From contig CADANC010000009.1 of assembly GCA_902789225.1 (NCBI GenBank), positions 1 through 39,073 of the forward strand: a DNA stretch of 39,073 bases, given 5' to 3'. The position numbers and the translations under genes are program-made. A model generated the notes under the pieces. The model was given only the letters and a program-made list of their open reading frames with translations, did not search any database and was not told the DNA's origin. Each line of letters starts with the position of its first letter. Within the stretch, counting starts at the first letter, position 1. The DNA comes from an uncultured Erysipelotrichaceae bacterium (GTDB taxonomy: Bacteria; Bacillota_I; Bacilli_A; RF39; UBA660). Of this stretch, positions 1-8,612 are shown piece by piece.

Positions 1-510
1 AAACAAACAACATATACAAAAGATTATAAAAATCAAACAAATATTACAACTGGCTTTGGCGGCAAAGCATGTGATGAGGCAGGAAATTGTGCAGATTGTT
101 CTAAAGATCAAGATGTTCATATAGATACAAGAAAGCCTACCTGTCATTTTACCAATATAAATGGAGAGAAAACACCAGGCCAACCAATAACAATGACACT
201 ACACTGCCAAGATGATTCTGCATTGCAAAGATGTGGACATGATGAAGCAGGATTTGGTCCATGGAATGAGAATATAAAAACTGAGATGAACGTAAATATA
301 AATGCATCTGAAGATATAACTAGAGAAGTAAAAGATAGAGCAGGAAATACAGGAATATGTAAAATATTTGTAGCTGTATCAAAATGTACATCTACTTGCT
401 GCGGAACACATGATTGTCGTTGTGACAAAAATGGAAATAATTGTAAGAAATGTCCAAATGAATGCACATCAGCTAAGTGCTGTGGTTATGAATTAAAAGC
501 ACTTGGATAA
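1..510 (+). CDS. Cysteine-rich secreted/pilus-like protein, C-terminal part (5' end outside window)
   Basis: The frame is open from base 1 and stops with TAA at 508-510, so only the last 169 residues are visible and the start lies upstream. About 20 cysteines are present. A segment with Asp, Gly and Asn turns, including a DRAGNTG motif, resembles one strand-rich bacterial Ig-like repeat. The tail has clustered cysteines (CTSTCC, CRC, CKKC, CTSAKCC) just before the stop. There is no C-terminal LPXTG motif or membrane segment. Such tails occur on large extracellular proteins, and the DxAGN signature is common in Ig-like adhesin modules. A link to prepilin-like proteins is inferred from the prepilin gene at the other end of the window and the pilus assembly genes in between. 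A terminator follows immediately. Function unknown; extracellular location probable. Confidence 0.72.
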   Translation, partial: KQTTYTKDYKNQTNITTGFGGKACDEAGNCADCSKDQDVHIDTRKPTCHFTNINGEKTPGQPITMTLHCQDDSALQRCGHDEAGFGPWNENIKTEMNVNINASEDITREVKDRAGNTGICKIFVAVSKCTSTCCGTHDCRCDKNGNNCKKCPNECTSAKCCGYELKALG

Positions 511-521
511 GTTAAAAAGAT

Positions 522-555
522 AATTAAGAATAAAAAGCTTAATTTCTTTTTTTTT
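522..555 (+). terminator. Rho-independent terminator after the cysteine-rich gene
   Basis: A 7-bp perfect stem (AATTAAG 522-528 with CTTAATT 538-544) has a 9-nt loop and is followed by a run of nine T at 547-555. It lies 12 bases after the stop codon. Confidence 0.8.
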
Positions 556-564
556 AATAATAAA

Positions 565-573
565 TGATATAAT
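565..573 (+). promoter_or_regulatory. Extended -10 promoter of addBA
   Basis: TGATATAAT gives TG at 565-566 and TATAAT at 568-573. The -35 region is occupied by the preceding terminator's T-tract. The predicted start near 580 falls in the Shine-Dalgarno AGGTGAT (579-585). Confidence 0.65.
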
Positions 574-590
574 AAAGTAGGTGATAATTA

Positions 591-2900
591 ATGGGAGAAT
601 TTGATATTATTATATGTCCAACATCTAGTAAGAATAGACTATTAAAAGAATATTCTATTAGTAAAAATCTAGTTAAAACTAAATTTATGACTAAAAAAGA
701 ATATATCTCTAATTATTACTATTCTTATGATTACAAAACTATTTATTACTTAATGAATAAATATAAATATAATTTAGATGTAGTAAAAGTATATCTTGAT
801 AACTTATATTCTATAGATATAAACAAAAATTATAAATCAAACAAACTTAATTCATTAAAAGAAATAAAAAAAGAATTATTAGAAAATAATTTATTATATA
901 TAAATCATAATTTTAAAGAGTTTATTTCAAATAAAAAAATAAAAGTATTAAACTACTATGAATTAGAAAAATACGAAGAAGATCTATTTAATCAAAAAAT
1001 AGAATTATCAGATAATTATAAAGAATTAGATGTTTATGAATTTAATACTTTAGAAGAAGAAGTTAATAATGTATGTATTAAAATTATTGAATTATTAAAT
1101 CAAGGAATTAATATTAATAAAATAAAATTATCAGGAATAAATGATGATTATATTTATACTATTAAAAGAATATTTAATTACTATAAAATACCTATAAATT
1201 TAAATAATAAGATATCTATTTATAGTAACTCTATAGTAAAAGACTATTTAGAAGGAAAAGAACTAAAAGAAAATGAAACTACTATTCCTATAATAAAAAA
1301 GATTAGAAATATAGAAAAAGATCTCTTAGATATAGATCCTAATTCTAAAGAATATAAAGATATATTTATAGATATCTTAAAACATACTTACTATGATAAT
1401 AAAAAATATGATAATGCAATTAACATAATAAATATTTATGATGAAGAAATAAATGATGATGAATATCTATTTTTATTAGGATTTAATTTAGATGTTTATC
1501 CAACTATTGATAAAGATATAGACTTCTTATCTGATATAGAAAAAGAAGAAATTAACATGTATTCAAGTAATTATAAAAATAAAAGAAGAAAAATAACTCT
1601 TATGAATATATTATCTAATATAAAGAATTTAAAAATATCTTATAAATTGAAATCTTCATTTAATAATTATTATCCTTCTTCATTGATAGATGAATATAAT
1701 TTTAATGTTATTTCAGAAGATATAGATAATTATATTTATTCAAATATTTATAATAAAATTAGATTAACTTCATACCTAGATAATTACTTTTTATATGGAG
1801 AAAAAAATAATAATCTAAGCAAATTACTAACTCATTATAAATTAGATACTGAATATAAATCTTATAATAATAAATTTGAGCATATAGAAAACTATAAATT
1901 AGATAAATTACCTTTAAAGTTTTCATATACATCAATTAATAATTATAATGAATGTTCTTTTAAATATTATTTAAATTATATTTTGAAATTAAATAATTAT
2001 GAAGACACATTCCAAGCATTTATTGGTTCACTATATCATAATATATTAACTTATATTTATGATAAAGATTTCAATTTTGAATCATCTTTTAATAATTATT
2101 TATCTAATAGAAACCTAAATGTAAAAGAAAAACTATTATTAGTTAGAATAAAAAATGAACTTATAAAATTAATTGAAAGAGAAAAAGAACAATTACTAAT
2201 TACAGGATATAATGAAGCTAAATTAGAAGAAAAATTATCTATTAAATTAGATAAAGAAATAGAAACATATTTTGAAGGTTTTATTGATAAGATAATGTAT
2301 ACTACTAAATTTAATGATTTTTCATATTCAATAGTTGATTATAAATCAGGTTCAATTGATACAGATATTCTACCTTTAAAATATGGTCTACACTTACAAT
2401 TACCTAGTTATTTATATTTGATTAACGCCTCACAAGAAAACCCTTCATTTACAGGAATATACTATCAAAGAATATTATTTGATTATCCTACTTGGAATAA
2501 TAAAGATTTAAATAAATTATATAAAGATAATACTAAATTAGTAGGTTATTCAACAGATGATATTGAAAGATTAGAAGTATTTGATTCAACATATGAAAAA
2601 TCAGAATTAATAAAAAGTATGACTTATAAAGATGATAAATTTGGAGCATATTCTAAAGTTTTAGGAAATACAGATATTGAAGAATTAATAAAATATACAA
2701 AAGATATAATAAATGAAAGTATAGATAACATCATAGAAGGAAATTTTGAAATAAATCCAAAAATTTATAATGGAAAAAATATATCATGCACATATTGTCC
2801 ATTTTCAGATATATGTTATAAGAATGTATCTGATCAAATATATCTAGATAAAGTTGAAGATTTATCTTTCTTAGGAGGTGATAATAATGCCTTGGACTAA
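591..2900 (+). CDS. addB: AddB: ATP-dependent helicase/nuclease subunit B, short form
   Basis: AddB is the partner of AddA in the helicase-nuclease that resects double-strand breaks for RecA loading. The C-terminal half carries the RecB-type nuclease: a D583-Y584-K585 motif followed by a QLPSYLYL segment. Four cysteines, C455 and C733/C736/C742, have the same CX2CX5C closing pattern as the iron-sulfur staple of Bacillus AddB. At 769 residues the protein is far shorter than typical Firmicute AddB (about 1160). Its N-terminus (FDIIICPTSSKNR) lacks the Walker A loop that Bacillus AddB has there. The helicase-like region therefore looks reduced while the nuclease is kept. ATG 591 follows AGGTGAT at a good distance. 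The gene overlaps addA by 14 bases. AddB identity is strong from the nuclease/Fe-S signature and the addA neighbour. Confidence 0.92.
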   Translation: MGEFDIIICPTSSKNRLLKEYSISKNLVKTKFMTKKEYISNYYYSYDYKTIYYLMNKYKYNLDVVKVYLDNLYSIDINKNYKSNKLNSLKEIKKELLENNLLYINHNFKEFISNKKIKVLNYYELEKYEEDLFNQKIELSDNYKELDVYEFNTLEEEVNNVCIKIIELLNQGININKIKLSGINDDYIYTIKRIFNYYKIPINLNNKISIYSNSIVKDYLEGKELKENETTIPIIKKIRNIEKDLLDIDPNSKEYKDIFIDILKHTYYDNKKYDNAINIINIYDEEINDDEYLFLLGFNLDVYPTIDKDIDFLSDIEKEEINMYSSNYKNKRRKITLMNILSNIKNLKISYKLKSSFNNYYPSSLIDEYNFNVISEDIDNYIYSNIYNKIRLTSYLDNYFLYGEKNNNLSKLLTHYKLDTEYKSYNNKFEHIENYKLDKLPLKFSYTSINNYNECSFKYYLNYILKLNNYEDTFQAFIGSLYHNILTYIYDKDFNFESSFNNYLSNRNLNVKEKLLLVRIKNELIKLIEREKEQLLITGYNEAKLEEKLSIKLDKEIETYFEGFIDKIMYTTKFNDFSYSIVDYKSGSIDTDILPLKYGLHLQLPSYLYLINASQENPSFTGIYYQRILFDYPTWNNKDLNKLYKDNTKLVGYSTDDIERLEVFDSTYEKSELIKSMTYKDDKFGAYSKVLGNTDIEELIKYTKDIINESIDNIIEGNFEINPKIYNGKNISCTYCPFSDICYKNVSDQIYLDKVEDLSFLGGDNNALD

Positions 2901-5900
2901 AGATCAATTAGCTGCGATAGAAACTGAAGGTAATAATATTATCGTCTCAGCAGGAGCAGGCTCAGGTAAAACAGCAGTATTAACAGAAAGAGTTTATCAA
3001 AAACTAATTAAAGGAACTAATATAAACGAATTATTAGTATTAACATTTACTAATGCAGCAGCTAACTCAATGAAAAAGAAGATTAAAAAAAGAATCAAAA
3101 AAGATTCCTCTTTAAAAGAACAATTGGATTTAATAGATGGAGCTTTCATAACAACTTTCGATTCATTTGCTCTTAGTATTGTAAAAAAATATCATACATA
3201 TTTAAATATATCTCATGATATATCAATTACTGATGAAGTAGTTATTGATTTAGAAAAGAAAAAGATATTAGAAGAAATACTAAATAATAGATATGAAAAT
3301 CCTACTGATAATTTTAAATTATTAATAAATAATTTTTGTCTAAAAGATGATGAAGAATTAAAAGAATACTTATTAAATATTTATTCAAAAATAGAATTAA
3401 AATTTGATAAAGAAGATTATTTAAATAATTATTTTCAAGATACTTTTACAGATGAAAAAATTAATTTAATAATAGAAGAATATATAAATATTATTAATTC
3501 TCATATAAATAATATAAGACTAATATTAGAAGATATTAATGTATATTTTGATGGAGAATATTATGGAAAAGTATATGATAGTGTAATTAACTTATTAAAC
3601 TCAAAAGATTATAAAGAAATAAAACTACATAGTGAAATTAAATTACCAAGTGTTCCTAAAGGAACAAGTGAAGAGGGAAAAGAAGTAAAAGAATTTCTAA
3701 AGAAAGAAATAGATATAATAAAAGAACTAACTATATATGAAGATGAACTTGAAATGAAAAATGAACTTCTAAGTACCAAATCAAACTTAGAAGAAATAAT
3801 ATCTATCTTGATAGAACTTAATAATAAAATAGCAAGTTATAAAAAAGGAAATGAATTATATACTTTTACTGATATAGCTCATCTATCTATTAAAGTTATT
3901 AAAGATAATAAAGATGTATTAGATGAATTAAAATATAGTTTTAAAGAAATAATGATTGATGAATATCAAGATACATCTGATACTCAAGAAGAATTTATTT
4001 CTTTAATAGCTAATAATAATGTTTATATGGTAGGTGATATTAAACAATCAATTTATAGATTTAGAAATGCTAACCCATATATTTTTAAAAACAAATATGA
4101 TTATTATCAATCTATTAATAATATTGATAATATAAAAAATTATCCAGGTATTAAAATAGATTTATTAAAAAATTTTAGATCAAGAAGTGAAGTATTATTT
4201 GATATTAATAAAATGTTTAATAAAGTAATGGATGATACCTTAGGTGGAGCAAATTATCAAGATTCTCATAATATGGTATTTGGTAATATTTCATATGATG
4301 AAGAAGGAAAAACTAATCAAAATTATAATTTAGAAGTATTATCATATAATCTAGATGATAAGAAATTTACTAATGATGAATATGAAGCATTTATTATAGC
4401 AAAAGACATAAAAGAAAAAGTTGAATCAGAATATTTAATATATGATAAAGATGAAAAGAAACTTCATAAAGCAACATACAATGACTTTGTAATATTAATA
4501 GATAGATCTACATCTTTTGACTTATATAAAGAAATATTTGAATATTTTGGAATACCTCTAACTATAATAAAAGATAATAGTCTTATCAAAGATATTGATA
4601 TTTTGGTAATTAAAAATCTATTAAAACTATTAATCAAAGTAAAAGAAAATAGTATAGATCAAGAATTTATTTATAGTTTTATATCTATATGTAGATCATT
4701 TCTATATAGAATATCTGATTCTAAAATATATGATATCTATAAAAATAAATCATACAAAGAAACAGAACTATATAAGAAGTGTAAGGAAATAGTATCTTCT
4801 ATTGATATTATGTCTCCAGAAGAATTCTTTCTTTATGTATTAGATGAATTTAACTATGATGAAAAATTAATAACTCTAGGCAATATAAATAATTATTTAA
4901 TGAATAAAGAATATCTATATGATTTAATAAAGAATTTATCAGATACAGGAAAAGATATAAAAGAATTTATCTTATATTTAGAAGACATATTTAATAATGA
5001 ATTAAATATTCAATTTAAAACAAATACTGAATCTACAGATTCAGTTAAAATAATGACAATTCATACATCTAAAGGATTAGAATATCCAGTATGTTATTTT
5101 CCAGGCTTTAAAAAGAAATTTAATCTATTAGATATAAAAGCTAGAATTTTTTATGATAATAAATACGGAATAATATTACCTAAAGTAGATAATTATTATA
5201 AAGATACTATTTTAAGAACTTTATCTAAGATTAATACTACTAGAGAAGAAATAAGTGAAAAGATAAGGTTATTATATGTAGGTCTAACTAGAGCAGAAGA
5301 AAAAATGATAATAGTATTACCTGATACAGAAAAAGAAAAAGATTATAAAGAAGTTCCTTTATATTTAAAAGAAAATTATCGTTCATTTGAAGATATAACT
5401 AATAGTATAAATATGTCATTATTAGATAATAAATCAATTATTAAAATGGAATTAACTAAAGATTATCAAATTAAATTAAGTGATAAATCAATAGAAGATT
5501 TATATTTAGATGAAGATTTATTAAATATAAATGAATTAAATATAAAATCTAATCCTATAGAAAGTAAACATTTCTCAAAAGAATCAATTAAAAAAATAAC
5601 AAAAGAAGAAAAAGATTTATTAGAAGTAGGAATAAAAGTACATGAAGTATTAGAGTATATAGATTTTAAAAATAATAATTTAGATGATTATATATTAGAT
5701 AATTATATAAAAGAAAAAATTAGTTTATTTTTAAATAGTGATTTAATAAAAAATAATATTGATTATAATATGTATAAAGAATATGAATTTATCTATAATG
5801 AAGAACATGATGAATTACATGGTATAATAGACTTACTAATAGAAAGAAAAGATGACTATATAATTGTAGATTATAAATTAAAAGATATAGATGATTCAAA

Positions 5901-6018
5901 TTATGATAAACAACTAAATGGATATAGAAAATATATCGAAGAAAAAACTAATAAAAAAGTATCATGTTACTTATATTCAATAATAGATTCAAAATATCGT
6001 GAAATTGTTGAAAAATAA
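2887..6018 (+). CDS. addA: AddA: ATP-dependent helicase/nuclease subunit A
   Basis: This is a UvrD/RecB-type SF1 helicase with a C-terminal nuclease. In order: a Q-motif (WTKDQLAAI) at the N-terminus, Walker A AGAGSGKT with K28, Walker B DEYQDTSDTQEEF near residue 360, motif IV-like DIKQSIYRFRNANP, the NFRSRSEV motif, the TIHTSKGLEYPVCYFP motif, the LLYVGLTRAEEKM motif, and finally the nuclease with D982 and D995-Y996-K997. All catalytic motifs are intact; 1043 residues is somewhat shorter than Bacillus AddA (about 1230). ATG 2887 was chosen because the full Shine-Dalgarno AGGAGGTGAT sits at 2873-2882, and an upstream in-frame GTG at 2878 lies inside it. The 14-base overlap with addB implies translational coupling. 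Confidence 0.97.
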   Translation: MPWTKDQLAAIETEGNNIIVSAGAGSGKTAVLTERVYQKLIKGTNINELLVLTFTNAAANSMKKKIKKRIKKDSSLKEQLDLIDGAFITTFDSFALSIVKKYHTYLNISHDISITDEVVIDLEKKKILEEILNNRYENPTDNFKLLINNFCLKDDEELKEYLLNIYSKIELKFDKEDYLNNYFQDTFTDEKINLIIEEYINIINSHINNIRLILEDINVYFDGEYYGKVYDSVINLLNSKDYKEIKLHSEIKLPSVPKGTSEEGKEVKEFLKKEIDIIKELTIYEDELEMKNELLSTKSNLEEIISILIELNNKIASYKKGNELYTFTDIAHLSIKVIKDNKDVLDELKYSFKEIMIDEYQDTSDTQEEFISLIANNNVYMVGDIKQSIYRFRNANPYIFKNKYDYYQSINNIDNIKNYPGIKIDLLKNFRSRSEVLFDINKMFNKVMDDTLGGANYQDSHNMVFGNISYDEEGKTNQNYNLEVLSYNLDDKKFTNDEYEAFIIAKDIKEKVESEYLIYDKDEKKLHKATYNDFVILIDRSTSFDLYKEIFEYFGIPLTIIKDNSLIKDIDILVIKNLLKLLIKVKENSIDQEFIYSFISICRSFLYRISDSKIYDIYKNKSYKETELYKKCKEIVSSIDIMSPEEFFLYVLDEFNYDEKLITLGNINNYLMNKEYLYDLIKNLSDTGKDIKEFILYLEDIFNNELNIQFKTNTESTDSVKIMTIHTSKGLEYPVCYFPGFKKKFNLLDIKARIFYDNKYGIILPKVDNYYKDTILRTLSKINTTREEISEKIRLLYVGLTRAEEKMIIVLPDTEKEKDYKEVPLYLKENYRSFEDITNSINMSLLDNKSIIKMELTKDYQIKLSDKSIEDLYLDEDLLNINELNIKSNPIESKHFSKESIKKITKEEKDLLEVGIKVHEVLEYIDFKNNNLDDYILDNYIKEKISLFLNSDLIKNNIDYNMYKEYEFIYNEEHDELHGIIDLLIERKDDYIIVDYKLKDIDDSNYDKQLNGYRKYIEEKTNKKVSCYLYSIIDSKYREIVEK

Positions 6019-6036
6019 GGTAAATTATGATATAAT
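6008..6036 (+). promoter_or_regulatory. SigA-type promoter for the repeat-protein gene
   Basis: TTGAAA at 6008-6013, a 17-bp spacer and TATAAT at 6031-6036 with an extended TG at 6028-6029. The -35 box lies inside the last codons of addA. The predicted start is about 20 bases before ATG 6065. Confidence 0.75.
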
Positions 6037-6064
6037 ACTCTCATATTTGTAAGGGGTGAGTCTA

Positions 6065-7501
6065 ATGAAGATAACTAAAGAGGAAAATGGAAATATTAGA
6101 ATATCAGGCTTAAACTTACTAGGTAAGCTAAGAGAAGGAAAAGCTGCATTAAAAAGTAAAAGAGGAGAAATTAAAGAAAAGTTTTCTTCTAAATCTTCTA
6201 ATTTTAGAATTACTAGAGAAGATAACAAATTAAGAATAAAAAAAGAAAAAGAAAAAGAAGTAGCAGTTCCTGTAGAGGTAGTTGAAAGTGAACCAGTAAA
6301 ACCAGTAAAAAAGACTCCACGTAAAATGACTGATGAAGAAATAGAAGCAATATATAAAGATGACGTTGCTAAAGCATCTAACAAAAGATTTATGCCTTCT
6401 ATAAGAGATGGATATATCACATATTGGGAACTAATGAATGGTAGTGTAGTAAAAAGATTTGGTAAATATGAAGAAATAAAAGATAAACCAAATATAGCAA
6501 TTAGAAGAAGTGATATTAAAGAAATAGAATTAATAGAATTAGGAAAATCTTTTGAAGATCAAATTAAAGAATTAGAAAAATCAGAACAAGAGTTTCCTGA
6601 GTACAACAGAGATGTTGAGATTGCTAAAGAAGATAATAACAATGAAGTTCCTAGTATGAGAGAAGGATATGTTGTATACTATGATATTACAGATAACAAG
6701 TTAATAAAAAGATTTGGTAAATACATAGAAGTAATTCAAAATCCTAATTATTATATTAAATATGATGATAGAAATTATTATAAAGAATTACATAGAAGAA
6801 TGAAATTATATCAAGCTGGCTTAGATGCAGAAAACTCTAATGAAAATTTAGAACAATATCACAAAGATGTATCTAAAATATATGAAGAATTAAAATATTA
6901 TCCTACAGCAAGAGAAGGATATGTATCTTATTATAAAAATAATGTAAAAAGATTCGGCAAATATGAAGATATTGCTAATGATAGTGAAGTAGAAATAGAT
7001 GATGAAGATAGGATAGTAGCAGAAGATTATTTAGATTTAGAACGTCAAATAGCAAATTTAACATCTAATGTAGTTGAAGATCAAGATTTGGAAGACGAAA
7101 TTGTAGAAGAAACAGATAGATTGTTAAATGAAAGAGATGGTCATGAAGAAGAACAAATAGTTGAAGATGAAGAAGATGATGACTTAGATCTAGAAGACGA
7201 AATTGTAGAAGAAACAGGTAGATTGCTAAATGAAAGAGATAGTCATGAAGAAGAACAAATAGTTGAAGATGTAGAAGATGATGACTTAGATTTAGAAGAC
7301 AAAATTGTAGAAGAAACAAATAGAATATTAAATGAAGGTGCAAATCCAATATCAGACGACTATGGAAGATTAGAAGATTTAAATCTATCAAATGATGAAA
7401 AAGAGTACTTTGAAAAACTTGCTGAAGAATATATTGGATATCTAGAAAATCCCACCGAGTTCAAATTCGAAAAAGAATATAAAGTAAGATCAAAATATTA
7501 A
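6065..7501 (+). CDS. Unrecognised repeat protein: three KRFGKY modules plus acidic tandem repeats
   Basis: A 478-residue protein with no signal peptide or membrane segment. The first 90 residues are strongly basic. Three copies of an unfamiliar motif of the form P-S/T-x-R-E/D-G-Y-V/I-x-Y-Y/W, a short gap, then K-R-F-G-K-Y-x-E/D-I/V occur at about residues 110-140, 195-225 and 279-304, at regular 85-residue spacing. Residues 341-425 are an acidic region made of a 34-residue repeat (LEDEIVEET..LLNER..HEEEQIVED). The C-terminus turns basic again. ATG 6065 follows AAGGGGTGAG; an in-frame GTG at 6056 lies within that Shine-Dalgarno and was rejected. The gene has its own promoter and no terminator before the rplU promoter. 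I do not recognise the family; the charge segregation and aromatic/basic modules could suit a scaffold or nucleic-acid-associated protein, but this is conjecture. Confidence 0.85.
   Translation: MKITKEENGNIRISGLNLLGKLREGKAALKSKRGEIKEKFSSKSSNFRITREDNKLRIKKEKEKEVAVPVEVVESEPVKPVKKTPRKMTDEEIEAIYKDDVAKASNKRFMPSIRDGYITYWELMNGSVVKRFGKYEEIKDKPNIAIRRSDIKEIELIELGKSFEDQIKELEKSEQEFPEYNRDVEIAKEDNNNEVPSMREGYVVYYDITDNKLIKRFGKYIEVIQNPNYYIKYDDRNYYKELHRRMKLYQAGLDAENSNENLEQYHKDVSKIYEELKYYPTAREGYVSYYKNNVKRFGKYEDIANDSEVEIDDEDRIVAEDYLDLERQIANLTSNVVEDQDLEDEIVEETDRLLNERDGHEEEQIVEDEEDDDLDLEDEIVEETGRLLNERDSHEEEQIVEDVEDDDLDLEDKIVEETNRILNEGANPISDDYGRLEDLNLSNDEKEYFEKLAEEYIGYLENPTEFKFEKEYKVRSKY
7085..7336 (+). repeat. 102-bp in-frame tandem repeat (about 2.5 copies)
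   Basis: Units start at GAT codons 7085, 7187 and 7289 (last one partial). The spacing is exactly 102 bases, so each unit encodes 34 acidic residues. The copies are nearly identical at DNA level, for example the GAAGACGAAATTGTAGAAGA core of units 1 and 2. Confidence 0.9.
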
Positions 7502-7530
7502 TTGACACATAGTATCAAATATGTTACAAT
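7502..7530 (+). promoter_or_regulatory. Strong promoter of the rplU operon
   Basis: Perfect -35 TTGACA (7502-7507), 17-bp spacer, -10 TACAAT (7525-7530) with TG at 7522-7523. It begins one base after the upstream stop codon. The predicted start is near 7537, leaving a leader of about 100 bases. Confidence 0.88.
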
Positions 7531-7536
7531 ACTTAC

Positions 7537-7620
7537 GTTTGAACCTCTTGGTCTCAAACCGCATTGAAAAGGTTTTAAAAGATTAGATAATATCTACCTT
7601 AAGAGCGAGTCTTAAGTATT
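7537..7620 (+). ncRNA. L21-type ribosomal protein leader (cis-regulatory RNA)
   Basis: The untranslated region before rplU is conspicuously GC-richer and structured. AACCT (7542-7546) can pair with AGGTT (7570-7574) around a GGTCTCAAACC element. TAGAT/ATCTA forms a small hairpin, and CTTAAG (7598-7603) pairs with CTTAAG (7611-7616) just before the Shine-Dalgarno. Position and motifs resemble the Firmicute L21 leader, which lies upstream of rplU-prp-rpmA and is thought to mediate autogenous control by L21. Assignment is by memory of the family, not by a covariance search. Confidence 0.7.
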
Positions 7621-7637
7621 AAAAAAAGGAGGTAAAT

Positions 7638-7940
7638 ATGAACGCAATAATAAAAGTTGGTGGAAAACAATATTTAGTTAACGAAGGTAGCGAAATATTT
7701 GTTGAAAAATTAGAAGCTAACGCTGGTGACAAAGTTAATTTCAATCAAGTATTAATGATTGATGACAAAGTTGGAACTCCTTACCTTACTAACGCATCTG
7801 TTGAAGGAGAAGTAATCAAGAATGGTAAGAATAAGAAAGTAATTGTTTATAAATATAAACAAAAATCACGTGCTAACCGTAGAACTCAAGGTCATAGACA
7901 ACCATATACAAAAGTTAAAATAACTAAAATAGCTGCATAA
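7638..7940 (+). CDS. rplU: Ribosomal protein bL21
   Basis: A 100-residue protein of normal bL21 length. The N-terminus (AIIKVGGKQYLVNEG) and the basic stretch KKVIVYKYKQKSRANRR are family hallmarks. bL21 is a large-subunit protein that binds 23S rRNA. ATG 7638 follows a strong AAAGGAGGT. It is first gene of the classical rplU-prp-rpmA operon behind a consensus promoter and structured leader, consistent with autogenous regulation. Confidence 0.98.
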   Translation: MNAIIKVGGKQYLVNEGSEIFVEKLEANAGDKVNFNQVLMIDDKVGTPYLTNASVEGEVIKNGKNKKVIVYKYKQKSRANRRTQGHRQPYTKVKITKIAA

Positions 7941-7941
7941 T

Positions 7942-8244
7942 ATGTTAAAAGTAATAATTACAAAAGATAATAATGATATCAAAAGAGTCGAGTTTCAAGG
8001 TCATGCAATGTTTGATGATTTTGGAAAAGATATAGTATGTGCTGCAGCATCATCAATAATGACTACAACAGTAAATGCTTGTCTTAAACTTGATAAAGAT
8101 AGTATTATTTACAATTATGTAGATAATGGTTTAGTATTAGATATTGTATCTAATGATATGACTACAACTAAGTTAGTAGAAAATATGATTGAATTACTTG
8201 AGGAACTTGAAAATGAGTATCCTAAGAATATTAAAGTAAAATAA
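7942..8244 (+). CDS. prp: Prp: cysteine protease that processes ribosomal protein L27
   Basis: A 100-residue protein with the Prp signature: GHA with H21 and [11 protein letters not shown] with C33, the catalytic His/Cys pair of the family. Prp removes the N-terminal extension of bL27 in Firmicutes and relatives; the next gene carries exactly such an extension. It starts one base after the rplU stop with no clear Shine-Dalgarno, so translation is probably coupled to rplU. Formerly annotated as a YsxB/DUF464 protein. Confidence 0.95.
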   Translation: MLKVIITKDNNDIKRVEFQGHAMFDDFGKDIVCAAASSIMTTTVNACLKLDKDSIIYNYVDNGLVLDIVSNDMTTTKLVENMIELLEELENEYPKNIKVK

Positions 8245-8258
8245 GGAGGAAAAAAGTT

Positions 8259-8546
8259 ATGAATATGATGAAATTAAATATCCAATTATTTGCCCATCAT
8301 AAAGGACAAGGTTCTACATCAAACGGACGTGACTCTGCTGGACGTAGACTTGGAGCTAAAAGAGCTGATGGACAATTTATAACAGCTGGATCTATTATAT
8401 ATCGTCAACGTGGTACTAAGATATTTCCAGGTACTAATGTAAGACGAGGAAATGATGACACTCTATATTCTACAGTAGATGGAATATTAAAATTTGAACG
8501 TCTAGGTAGAGATAGAAAACAAGCATCAGTTTATCCAAATGCATAA
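8259..8546 (+). CDS. rpmA: Ribosomal protein bL27 with a cleavable N-terminal extension
   Basis: A 95-residue bL27 with motifs [20 protein letters not shown] and SVYP near the end. The extension contains KLNIQLF followed by AHHKG, matching the Prp recognition pattern (LNLQFF then A); cleavage after Phe is expected to expose the mature N-terminus that reaches the peptidyl-transferase centre. ATG 8259 lies 8 bases after AAGGAGGA; the later Met codons at 8265 and 8268 are too far from it. A terminator follows at once. Confidence 0.97.
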   Translation: MNMMKLNIQLFAHHKGQGSTSNGRDSAGRRLGAKRADGQFITAGSIIYRQRGTKIFPGTNVRRGNDDTLYSTVDGILKFERLGRDRKQASVYPNA

Positions 8547-8573
8547 AATAGAGTCAGATGACTCTATTTTTTT
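8547..8573 (+). terminator. Terminator of the rplU-prp-rpmA operon
   Basis: A 9-bp perfect stem AATAGAGTC/GACTCTATT with loop AGAT, then seven T (8567-8573). The stem begins right after the rpmA stop. Confidence 0.93.
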
Positions 8574-8583
8574 GTCGAGTATT

Positions 8584-8592
8584 TGATATAAT
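8584..8592 (+). promoter_or_regulatory. Extended -10 promoter of obg
   Basis: TGATATAAT, with TATAAT at 8587-8592. There is no -35 box; the expected position falls in the terminator. The predicted start (about 8599) coincides with the Shine-Dalgarno AGGAAG at 8599-8604. Confidence 0.65.
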
Positions 8593-8612
8593 AAAAAAAG
8601 GAAGTGGTAATT

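Noticed and set aside
144-467. Minus-strand open frame over the first gene
   Set aside because: The plus-strand frame is open from base 1, has coherent cysteine-rich composition and ends at a terminator; the antisense frame has no ribosome site.
7065-7391. Long minus-strand open frame across the acidic repeats
   Set aside because: It is the antisense of Glu/Asp-rich codons, giving a Leu/His/Phe-rich low-complexity translation with no start signals; it is a shadow of the 6065-7501 gene.
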